Shown piece after piece: positions 25,079 to 35,075 of a stretch of DNA of 64,000 bases (position 1 is the first letter of the stretch; every line of letters begins with the position of its first letter). The DNA is from Datisca glomerata (lineage: Eukaryota; Streptophyta; Magnoliopsida; Cucurbitales; Datiscaceae), in the NCBI GenBank assembly GCA_003255025.1, contig QANY01002371.1, positions 1,860,037 to 1,924,036 of the forward strand, written 5' to 3'. The notes below the pieces were generated by a model. It had not been told where the DNA came from and made no database searches. It worked only from the letters and a program-made list of their open reading frames with translations. Position numbers and translations under genes: made by a program.

Positions 25079-25643
25079 GTTAGGATTGTGCCCTCAAAAC
25101 AATGGATTAAATTATATTTATTGAGACATTTAATTATGATAAATAATAAATAGTTTATTCTTATATTATACGCAATACATTTTTGTAAAAGATCCACAAC
25201 TATAATAATACTTGGTTTATGGTACCTATGAAGTTTAGCTCATTGGAACAAGGTATTTAACAGTACTTTATGACTTGTAAATACTTAATTTCACAGTCTA
25301 GTGAAGTTGAGTACTTTACTACAAAAAAATTGTAGTACATGAACTATATTATGTAGAGTGACTTACCTTGGTCACTAGGTGGAATACCTAGTTAATGTAC
25401 TAGTTCATTTGGAATGTAATGAACGAATTAATGAATCTGATTTTATGTAAAGAATGAAAATCATGAATCATTGCTATTATTTTATGAGTGCTCTAAATCT
25501 TGACAGAGTTATGAGCTCATATTTAATAACTTAGTTGTTTTGATATATTAAGAATGGGACTTTATGATTCAACATATTTCGTAGGTTGAATTACTGAGTT
25601 ATTAGATAGTGAGTCCATAGATTCTCAATAGTAGAATCCATAG
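25079..25643 (+). mobile_element. 3' LTR of copia Y, truncated
   Basis: Starts TGTTAGGATTGTGCCCTCA right after the polypurine tract and follows the other copia Y LTRs as far as AGAATCCATAG. It then gives way to a GC-rich segment, so about 1 kb of LTR is missing. Confidence 0.75.
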
Positions 25644-25850
25644 ACGCTAATGGATGAGGCGTGGGGATTCCCCAACGCCTGTCTAATGTCAGCGCCTACT
25701 GGTTTCAGCGTCTTAGGGCAGGTCCCGACGCGCTGAAGACACCAGCGCCTGCTGGTGTCAGGCGTGAGGAATCCCCAAACCATTAGGCTTGGGAAGCCCC
25801 TCACTCATGCCTGATCCCTAGACGTGGGGAGTCCCTAAACCATTTATCAA
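25644..25850. repeat. GC-rich cluster of short palindromes
   Basis: An abrupt GC-rich island in AT-rich DNA. It contains near-palindromes: AGGCGTGGGG-ATT-CCCCAACGCCT (about 25656-25681) and ACACCAGC-GCCT-GCTGGTGT (25739-25758), plus repeated words GCGTGGGGA or ACGTGGGGA and CAGCGCCT. No coding frame. Function unknown; it could be part of a transposon end or an unrelated insertion. Confidence 0.6.
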
Positions 25851-26939
25851 CAAAAAGGGTCATGAGGACTCCTATGACTTGTTCTAGAGTCTGAGATTTC
25901 TTTCAGACGTACTGTCTTAAGACATGATCTTTTCTTACACTATAATAATAAAATAACGATATACGTTCTTATTATTTATTTGAATAATGGATGGATACAT
26001 CAAGCCCACAAATCGTTAGAATGACGCAATGCTCAAATCAGAAGTTATGTTCAAGCTTGATTGTTATGCCTTGAATATGAGGTTAATGTAATCATGGATC
26101 TATGCCATTGAGAGTGACATGTCAAGATTGAACATGTGGCGTCTAAATATACCCACGTGACACCTATGTGGCGTAACGATAAACCTCACAGGATCTATGA
26201 TTAAACATGTTTAAAGTGTAGTATATGTCTTTGGACTTAGTGGCAAACGTTCGAAGACCCTTCCTTACCTGGGAACAATCTGGACTTGTTATCGACGGAT
26301 ATTTCTATATTTATTAATTAATTTACCACAGTGATTTATGGACTTATTATCGATCTCATCATGGAGATATCCAAATTATCCACTGATTACAGATATTTGA
26401 CAATTATAAATCAACTTACTACACTAGTTTCTTAACTGATTATCTGTTATTGACTCATATTGAGGAGATTGCTAGATCTATCGTCTGACCTATCATGGGT
26501 ATTCATGGATTTGTCAACCCAAATATTGTAAGTATTTATGGAATTATTTATTATTTGCTTTTCCTCATGATCTCTTCCACATGAATCTAAATCACGCCTA
26601 AAGGGGGCTCTAGTATGTATATGAGGGATTCTAGATATATATTGTATATTCTATATTGGCCTATAGCCTCTGCGTCATTATTGAATTTAGTCACAACAGA
26701 GAAAATGACATATTTCTTTAAGCAAATATTATCATTGACATGTTTTATGTGAGAATTTTATCGTCCATAGCTACATTATCATTGTAAAAAGGGCTTCCGG
26801 CCTCCTTTAAGTGTGTCAGTAATACCACATAGTGGAAATGTTTTTTATGTTGGTTCCGCACACCCATGTTAACAGGAAATATTCATGTTTGGTGCCTTAA
26901 GCAGAGTATTCCAAGTCGATTGCTGCCTCGGTGATAGTA
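25851..26939. other. No gene recognised; possible retrotransposon LTR sequence
   Basis: AT-rich with short frames only. Words such as TTCCGGCCTCCTTTAAG, and the tandem repeats that follow, would fit a long gypsy LTR. I see no paired LTR or coding region to prove it. Confidence 0.3.
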
Positions 26940-27220
26940 AAATCACCTTAATAGACGGGTCAATGATTTATTGCCAAGTGCACATGAGGTAATGACAAAA
27001 TTACAACGAGGGCTGACTTAGGACTATTTAGTAAAAATCACCCTAAGTACACCTGAGGTGACGATAAAATTAATAAGAGGGGTGATTTAGGACTGTTGAG
27101 GAAAAATAACTGCTAAGTTTACCTATTATAGGTAGTTTAGGATCGTTGAAAAGAAAAAAATCACCATTAAGCGCACTCGAGATAATGAAAAACTTGTCAC
27201 GAGGGGTGAGTTAGAATTGT
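26940..27220 (+). repeat. Tandem repeat, unit about 70 bp, roughly 3-4 degenerate copies
   Basis: Successive copies begin AAGTGCACATGAGGTAATGA, then AAGTACACCTGAGGTGACGA, with GAGGGGTGAYTTAGGACT in the middle and AAAAATCACC near the end. The last copies are damaged. Confidence 0.7.
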
Positions 27221-27299
27221 AAGACGTTCAGCATTGTAATTTTTACTTCGACTTTTGTAGTTATCAAACTAACACGAAAACACTTATAACAGGTCAGTT

Positions 27300-28080
27300 A
27301 TCTTGTGTTTAAGATGTTTAAGGAAAGTTAGCTCCTGTAATGCATTTAAGACGCTTTACCAAAAGTTTATTCTTGGAACGAGTTTAAGACGTTTCAGTGA
27401 AGTTAGTTCTTTAAATGCATGTAAGTCCTTTCAGCCAAGTTAGTTCTTGGAATGCATTTAAGACGTTTCAGGAAAGTTAATTTGATGGAACGTGTTTAAG
27501 ATGTTTCAACAAAGTTAGTCCCCGGAACGCGTTTAAGACGTTCAGTAAAGATTGTTCTGAAATACATGTAAGACGTTTCAGGGAAGTTAGTTCCTGGAAC
27601 GCGTTTAAGATGTTTCAGCAAAATTGGCTCCTGTAATGCATTTAAGACGTTTCAGTAAAAGTTATCTCATGGAACATGTTTAAGATATTTCAGGGAAGTT
27701 AGTTCCCGGAATGCATTTAAGACGTTTTGGTGAAGTTTGTTCCTGAAATGCGTGTAAGATGTTTTAGTGAAGTTAGTTCCTAGAATGCATTTAAGACGTT
27801 GGCAAATATTGATCGTGGAATGCTTTTAAGGCATTTCAGTGAAAAGTTGTTCCTGGAATGTATTTAAGATGTTTAAGCAAATATTGTTCCTGAAACGTGT
27901 TTGAGACGTTTCAGGAGAAATTATTTTTGGAACGCATTTATGACATTTCAGTGAAGTTTGTTCCTAAAACGCACTTAAGACGTTTGAGCGAAGCTTGTTC
28001 CTGGAACGCGTTTGAGACATTTCAGTAAAGTAGGACCCTGGGATGCATTTAAGACGTTCAGTAAAGATTGTTTCTGAAAT
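27300..28080 (+). repeat. Minisatellite, unit about 38 bp, about 20 copies
   Basis: Copies follow the pattern TTTAAGACGTTTCAG, AAGTTAGTTCC, then GGAATGCA or GGAACGCG. Spacing between TTAAGACG words is about 36-42 bases. Copies differ by scattered substitutions, including many CG to TG or CA changes, which fits old methylated DNA. Confidence 0.85.
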
Positions 28081-28870
28081 GCAATAGAAAAGGTAGTTGC
28101 GCGAAATTTAGCTGCTGTTGCAAACTCTTCAAAGTGTAACTTGGCCACCATAACGTGTTTAAAATGCACAAGTTGTTTTAACTGCTTATTTCACTCGTTA
28201 CCACAGAGTATGACCATTGTCATGGGATTAAATCTAACTTAGAGATTTATTATGAATATGCTCATGTTAAATATCGCATGTAAGAGTGACGTATGTGCAA
28301 AGTAGGGATGGATGATAATGAATCGAAGAAAGAAAGAATGAGCATGTCTAATAAAAATCCAAAGTATGAACTGAAGCATGATAAAATTTGAAGTAGGGAC
28401 GGGTATATACCCCTTTAAGCATGACCATCACGAAAAGTCCAATATGCATGGGACTTCTTAGGCAACTTGATTATATTTTGTGTGTGTATGCGTGCACCTT
28501 CTTAGGCAGTATCATGCAGGTTTCTACGTGTGTGCACATTCACAAGTCCAATCGTTTGCGGACGACACTCCCGCATGTGCATTTACCGCCGGGCCATTTA
28601 TTAATGAACTTCATCTTGGTTAGTTATCTCAATATCAGAAAGCGGTGGTACGTTTGCTCATGATTTTAATGAATTATCTCTTGAAATGATTAGGAAATAC
28701 ATCATTGAGTTGTATCTATCATACATGAGAATAATGTGAGTGAAAAATGCTGCATGACTCTATTCACTTGTCATGATACTTTGGTATTTGGACACACATT
28801 ATGAACATGCATATGCTACATATGTATACTCACTCATGCCTACATTGAAACTTAAGGTTGTGCATTGCTA
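28081..28870. other. No gene recognised
   Basis: Mixed-composition non-coding DNA after the minisatellite. The longest frame (28421-28663) is 80 codons with no family likeness. It could belong to the same LTR-like element as 25851-28080. Confidence 0.3.
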
Positions 28871-28879
28871 GTGTATGTG

Positions 28880-28918
<39 letters not shown>
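28871..28918. repeat. Compound microsatellite (TG)n(TA)n
   Basis: A run of TG dinucleotides passes directly into about seventeen TA dinucleotides. Confidence 0.95.
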
Positions 28919-28922
<4 letters not shown>

Positions 28923-29930
28923 TCAGCTAGTCATCCCTTCATGAATGGTGGCACAATTAGATTCTTTATTGAAAGAAACTTACCCAGCCAACTACTTATT
29001 GCAACTCTTACTAGAGGCTACATGAAAGTAATTTGTACATCATTACATCCAACTGGGGGCTACAACAACAAAGATAACCTTACATGATTGATTCAATGAA
29101 TAAACATTCGCCATCACAGTTGAACAACTCACAATTCGGTGGCTCATCCAGTAAGATCACAACACACACTGAGACTATGTACAAGTTCAAACGCTACACA
29201 TTTGAACTTGCACATGAGGCTAATGTTTATACATGAATTTTCTATCCTGGACATACCCAATGGGTCCACCCGCACTGATCGGACCCCTGTGATTATTTAT
29301 CTACAACCGTCAAGTCAAGTGACAAGACTTGGACGGATCTTTACCGCCTCGGGAATGGATTGGAAGCATACGGCTTGGTAGGTTTAGGATGAGGTTAGTT
29401 GTGTCGGTCCGCCGCCACGACCTCCTCAGTAGGTTTTAGATACGTCATCCTTTCATTAAGGATGAACCTAGAGACACGTGGCAGTGTTCTATACGTTGGC
29501 CTTACATACACTTAATAATCATTGATTGACCATCATAAAATTAGGATTTACCCGCCGCCCTACATTCTATACAGATAGGCTCAACACTCATATTAAGGGG
29601 ATACATTGGCATTTCACACCCACATTTGGTGACTCTCTCTCCCTCTCCATCTCCTTGGCAACCCCAAAAAGGTGTGTTTGTAGACGGTTGTCACCGTCTA
29701 AGCCGCTAAGGATGCTCACCATTTCCTCCACACTAGACCTTAGTGTTTCTAAGGCTTTTTCGATGAGTAGAAGATTCTCCATTCGTGACCCGATTTGGTT
29801 CGAAATCCATCCCTGAAACGCATTTCTCACCGAAATAAGGGAGAAATCAAAGGAGAAATACACTAAATAAGGGGAAATCAAAGGGGAAAATACATTGAAT
29901 AAGGTGAAAATCGAAGGGAAAATACATTGA
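28919..29930. other. No gene recognised; possible leader or exon-like DNA
   Basis: Less AT-rich than its surroundings. A small inverted repeat CAAGTTCAAACG...ATTTGAACTTG lies at about 29182-29213. A minus-strand frame of 139 codons (29588-30007) has no recognised domain, and its N-terminal part is simple Val/Leu-rich sequence caused by the CACCACCAC repeat, so I do not call it a gene. Confidence 0.3.
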
Positions 29931-29932
29931 GC

Positions 29933-30047
29933 CCGCACAGCTCCAAGCACCACCACCAAACCCACCCGTATAGCTCTAAGCACCACCACCAATCCCCGCA
30001 TCTCCAAGCACCACCACCACCCGCGCAGCTCCGACCACTACCACCTG
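29933..30047. repeat. Short tandem repeat with CAGCTCCAAGCACCACCACC units
   Basis: Three to four imperfect copies of about 33 bp, each with AGCTC(C/T)AAGCACCACCACCA followed by a C-rich spacer. Confidence 0.8.
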
Positions 30048-30102
30048 CAACTCCTAGGTCCTCTAATTTATGAAGATTATGGTGGAAGACCCCTAAATCT
30101 GG

Positions 30103-31610
30103 GGTTAGGGATTGGATTTTTATACTCCTTTTTTAAAATAATAAATTTTATACCTCTAACCCACTAACTTCACATCAACACTTGCAATATCTCTCTTCCC
30201 TCAACATTTTGTTTTCTTTTTCAATACAAATGTCAAATCAATTTAATAATATTTTATTCTTCGTTTACTTCTTTATTTTTTAATTAAGCTTTTTATTCTA
30301 CTTGAAGGGTTCAAGTAGTTTTTTATGACTACTTGAACCCTTCAAGTAATTATCTTTTTTTGTCAGTTAACACTCACACCAGGTGACTACTTGAATAGTT
30401 CAAGTAGTTATTTATGACTACTTTAACCCTTCAAGTAGTTGTTTATGAATATTTGAAATGTACAAGTAATTTTTTATCAGTCAATTACACATAAACTAGG
30501 TGATTACTTGAAGGGTTCAAGTAGTTATTTATGACCACTTAAACCCTTTAGGTAGTTGTTTATAACTACTTGAAGGGTTCTAGTAATTTTTTATGACTAT
30601 TTGAACCCTTCAAGTAGTTGTTTATGACTATTTAAAGGGTTCTAGTAGTTATTTTATTTGTCAATCAATTACTCATACACCAAGTGACTACTTGAAGGGT
30701 TCAAATAATTGTTTATGACTACCTGAACCCTTCAAGTAGCTTTTTTTATCAATTAACAACCCAAACACTAGTGATTTCTTGAAGGTATCAAGTAATAATT
30801 TTATAATACTTGAACTCTTCAAGTTAGCAAATCACTACTTGATGACTCAAGTATTAATATTTTACTACTTGAACTTTTCAAGTATTTTTTTTCTCTTGAA
30901 ATTTATTATCCAGTAAGCAAAGCTCACTCACTACTTGAAGGATTCAAGTAGTAATTTTATACTACTTGAACCATTCACGTAGTTCTCTTTTTCTCTTAAA
31001 GTCTATTGTCCAATAAGAAAAAACTACTTGAAAGGTTCAAGTAGTAAGAAATTACTACTTGAACCCTTCAAGTAGTAAAACTTACTACTTGAACCCTTCA
31101 AGTAGTAAAACTTACTACTTGAACCCTTCAAGTAGTGATGAGTTTACTGGACAATAAATTTTAGGAGGAAAAAAACTACTTGAAGGGTTCAAGTAGTATA
31201 AAATTACTACTTGATGTAGCGAAAGTCTCAAATAAACCCTAAAAAATACCAAAAGATGTTTATTCAAGCATGATTTTCAGCAAATAATCTTCCAAAACCT
31301 GTTGCATCCTATGAACAAACGCAAAATTACGATCCGAAACAATTTTTAGATCTATAAAAGTGCATAAAACAATGTTTTTTAGACCCGTAACTGGACTGCA
31401 AGGGGGACCCCTGACACATTTAGATCTCTGAATAAGCTTCGATTTGGTATCTTACGGGCCACGTTGATCCACCCAAGTCAAAATTTATGCCTTCCATAGG
31501 TTGATCTGCGCGTGCCAAGATCCATTTGTTCTGAAATTCTAAAGCAGAATTGTCCGCCTCACTACTTGAACCCTTAAAGTGGTGACGAGCTAACTGGAAA
31601 ATATTCTTAT
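30103..31610. mobile_element. Mutator-like element copy A (truncated) with palindrome array
   Basis: Related to the complete MULE at 40185-42809. Shared parts are the left end (ATTTTTATACTCCTTTTTT, AATTTTATACCTCTAACCCA), the block TGTCAAATCAATTTAATAAT, the palindrome array, and a unique segment at 31210-31600 matching 41140-41490 (for example ATCTTCCAAAACCTGTTG / ATCTTCCAAAACTTATTG). The outermost left terminal repeat is shortened, and the right end is missing after about 31610. Confidence 0.7.
30297..31215. repeat. Array of short palindromes (ACTACTTGAA - GGG - TTCAAGTAGT), copy A
   Basis: Roughly twenty copies in both orientations (spacer GGG or CCC), mostly perfect or near-perfect 10-base arms, separated by 15-60 bases of TTTATGAC-type or TTTTCTCTTGAA-type spacer. 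Two adjacent copies at 31062-31135 are nearly identical and look recently duplicated. Confidence 0.9.
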
Positions 31611-33570
31611 TTTGCTTCGTTTCTTCACTCCCAATTTTATAAAACATCCAATAGTGTTATTCTGAGCTTTCTCTATGAATATACAACTTTATAACTTCAG
31701 TCCTATCTTCTAACTTATGGTGCGTTCTCAAATTATTACCATGATCTCAAACTCCTTTTTTCCCACGACACCTTTTAAGGTTTTCACAATGACCTCAAAC
31801 CCTTTTTTTCGCCAAAAGTCATGCTTCTACGTTATTCCAAGAGTAATTTACAATGTCATCTTAATACCCTGAATGTAGTGGAAGAAAGAAATGAAGAAAA
31901 CAATAATGACAGAATGTATATTATGGCTGAAAGGCTTTTTATTGATCAAGAAATGGTGATAAACAGAGATCTGAAGAGACTCTGAGAAAATAAATTATAG
32001 AATAAGTTGGTTCGGGAATCATTTGTGTGTGGAGAAAGTATTAACATCTTACAATACCCATTATTAATATGGTTACCAAATTCAATCAATTGCAATCCAT
32101 TTTATATTAGAAAAATGAATAAATAAACAAGTGAAAGAATTTTATTTTTGAAATGTCATTTATGTGTAGGAAAAGTATTAAATATGCATTATGTCATAAA
32201 AGTGAAATAAGATAAGTGACATGTAATGGGTGGTTCAAAGACTATTGAAAAGTAATTTTTTTCCTATTTTTTTTATTTTTGAAAATCAGACGTTATCGAA
32301 ATTATTCTCAGTATCCCAAATATAACACATTACATCAGTAGTTTGAGAAGTTTGATATCCCAAAAATCTCAAAATCCGTCATCAGATTTTAGTAAAAAAA
32401 ACTAAATAATGAAATTAATAAAATTTTAAATCTAATTGTTAAGATTCTAATACATACTTACATGAATATTAACTCATATGATAAGAGAATGAAACGAGAA
32501 TCACCTTATAAGCATGTCAACATGATAATGATACATAAATAAATAAGAAATAAGAGGAACGTCAACTATAAAGAAGAAAGAGAAAAAAGAAAGAAAACTT
32601 AAAAAGGATATAAAAATTTGTGTGACAAATTTGAAAAAATGTGTAAATAAAAAAAATATGTAGAACATGTAAAAGAATAGGCATGTAAAAATATGAAGTG
32701 AAACAAAAATAAAATCAACATATATTAAGATAAGAAAGGATTGATTTTAAAAATAAAACTAAACTATAAAAGAAGAAAAGAAAAGAAAATATAATAATGG
32801 GGGACAAAGCTAGGGCTTCAACAACCGCAGCTTTGTCTCGACAGAGGGTTCTCAACAACGGGTTTGAGCCCTCTATTGGGTTGTACAGCCTCTACTCAAA
32901 AGAGGGTTGTACAACCTCTTTTCTATTTTTTAATTTTTTTAATTTTCTTATATGTTTTATAAATTAATCTACTTAAAATATTATAAATAAATTAATATTA
33001 AGTTATTTATATATAAATAAATTTAAACTATGTAAAATTTCACAAAATAATATATATTAAAATACATAATTGGTATAAGTATAACATTTATTTTTAACTA
33101 AGTAATCTACTAATTGTCATTTATTTTTTTATCAATAATTACTATTCAAATAGCAAAAAATATGGAGAATAGTGAACTAGAGAGAGCCTATATAATAGAC
33201 TGTAATGAAGAAAATTGTAAAACATAATACCCAACGTTGATCATCAGAGGGATAGTAGCGAACGAGACAAGCTTCTGCGTCTATAACAGATCTTGCAATT
33301 TTCGCTTCGACACCAACGGCTATTTAAGCTGAAGCTCCTGCTACAACCAGGGGAGTTAGTGTCAACTAATTAAATCAAGCGTCACGTAAAAAAATGATGA
33401 ATAAAATCTCGAAGTAAAATTATTTTTTGGGGCATAAGTATACCATTTTTTATATTTTGGATTAATTAGTTTACTAATTACTATTATTTTCTTTTTTTCA
33501 TCATTGCTAATCAAATAATAAAGGAATGATCATGAACGGTAACTATTTCAAATAAGTGTCTCGAAAAAAT
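31611..33570. other. AT-rich DNA, no gene recognised
   Basis: Long AT-rich tract with A-runs. A stem-loop cluster at 32809-32920 is listed separately. On the minus strand at about 33240-33330 one frame reads GVEAKIARSVIDAEACLVRY, which is protein-like, but I cannot place it and an upstream stop closes it. Confidence 0.4.
32809..32920. repeat. Cluster of three stem-loops
   Basis: GACAAAGCT...AGCTTTGTC, then AGAGGGTTCTCAA...TTTGAGCCCTCT, then the near-palindrome AGAGGGTTGTACAACCTCTT. They are moderately GC-rich in an otherwise AT-rich region. Possibly a transposon terminus; identity unknown. Confidence 0.6.
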
Positions 33571-33793
33571 AGCCTCTTGGGCATCTTAACTCCCATATAA
33601 GCTTTATAGACTAGTAAGGCTTCTAAAATCAAAAAGCTAAGAGGCTCATCTTTTCTAGTATTTGGATCTTGTTTAGGTCATATTAATCTAAACAAGATCC
33701 AAATACTAGAAAAGATGAGCCTCTTAGCTCTTTGATTTTAGAAGCCTTACTACTCTATAAAGCTTATATGGGAGTTAAGATGCCCAAGAGGCT
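33571..33793. repeat. Near-perfect 223-bp inverted repeat (hairpin)
   Basis: Arms of about 105 bases (33571-33675 and 33689-33793) flank a loop of roughly 13 bases (GGTCATATTAATC region). Comparing the arms by eye shows only two mismatches (GACTAG versus GAGTAG, and AAAAAGC versus AAAGAGC). Weaker pairing extends outward (TGTCTCGAA / TTCAAGACA). It could be a foldback MITE or the source of a long hairpin RNA. No protein frame. Confidence 0.9.
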
Positions 33794-33904
33794 TTCAAGA
33801 CAAAAGGACTTAGAGCGCAACTTAGAGCCGTATACTAACCTACTTGGACCAATTAATGTTTAGGCACGAAATGGCTATGAGTATTTAGCCAACATTGAAT
33901 TTCT

Positions 33905-34017
33905 CCATGTTTCAGATTTACAATGCATTATCCAGAGATGGAATTGATAGAGAGATTAAGCAGAACAATATATCGGAGTGGCGATGACTCCCAGCTTGTT
34001 GTTATTGATGTTGGTGA
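33905..34017 (+). other. Possible exon fragment cut by a copia LTR, product unrecognised
   Basis: One frame reads FTMHYPEMELIERLSRTIYR followed by SGDDSQLVVIDVGDV, balanced and protein-like, and runs straight into the LTR start TGTTAGGATTG at 34018. I cannot assign a family. It may be a piece of a host gene disrupted by insertion, or a chance frame. Confidence 0.35.
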
Positions 34018-35075
34018 TGTTAGGATTGCACCCTCATGGTATGAGAATTCTACATTTCTATTGCCGATTATTTTTTGAATTATTATAAATTGATACTCTT
34101 ACATTAAAGTAAAGATTCTTGTTAAGTTCCAGATGCACACATTATTTAATTTATGGGTCCTATGGTGTTTAGTTCATAGAAGCAAAGTACAAACCAAGAG
34201 TCCTTTATAACATAAAAGTTGATTGTTTTTGTTGTTTAGTGAAGCTTATTGTTTATGTTTAGCTCATAAAAATTACTTGTTTTTGTTTTTGTTCTTTATG
34301 ACATGAAAGTACAGGCGAAGAGTTGGAAGGCTTTAGTACATGACCTTTATCATGCAAACTGACTTCTTGGTCACTAAGTGGAGTAACTAGTAATGTACTT
34401 CTACATTTGTAATGCATTGAAATGACTAATGAGTCTGATTTATAATATATTATTATCTTAAGAAAATCATGATCCATTGCTATTATGTAATAAACGCTTG
34501 CTAACTAGTAATGTATTTTTACATTTGTAATGCATTAAAAGGACTAATGAGTCTGATTTAATATAATATTATCTTAAAAAAATTATGATCAATTGCTATT
34601 ATGTTATGAGCGCCCTCTTTTAATCTTAAAAGAGTTATGAACTCGTATTTAATATCTTAGTGATTTGGATATGATATGAATGAGATTTATGAGTCAACAT
34701 ATTCAGTGAGTTAGATGACTAGTAGAATCCACAGACACATTTAAGTCACTGAGATATTGCCTCTTAGGTAATTCGTTTCTATGATAACATTAAACTAAGC
34801 ATTTAGTATCTCTAATATAATATTTGATAATGCTAAGGCATGAAGTATGAAAATTGTCATAGTTGATCAGTAGAAAGAGATTTAGAACCTAAGGATATGA
34901 GGTGTGTATGAAAATTAGGTTGATTGTACTTCACCTAATTATACATGGTACTATATTTTGGGGCATTGCATAATGAAAAATAGAGCGAGTATAATCACAT
35001 TTAGTGATATAAAATACAATTAGAATTCAATTAAAATTTTAAAATTGAATCAGTTGTAAGTAAAAATAAATAAAT
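34018..35075 (+). mobile_element. Copia Y-family LTR fragment
   Basis: Starts TGTTAGGATTGCACCCTCA and follows the copia Y LTR (for example CTTGGTCACTAAGTGGAGTA, TGAGTCTGATTTATAATA, GTAGAATCCACAGACAC) to about 35075, where LINE coding sequence starts. An internal stretch GTAATGTATTTTTACATTTG is duplicated (about 34390 and 34509). The 3' part of the LTR is missing. Confidence 0.75.

Noticed and set aside
28875..29087. 70-codon frame starting in the TG/TA microsatellite
   Set aside because: Its start is a dinucleotide repeat and the remainder matches nothing I know.
29588..30007. 139-codon minus-strand frame
   Set aside because: The N-terminal third is Val/Leu-rich text produced by the CACCACCAC repeat, the remainder has no recognised domain, and no splice or promoter context was seen.
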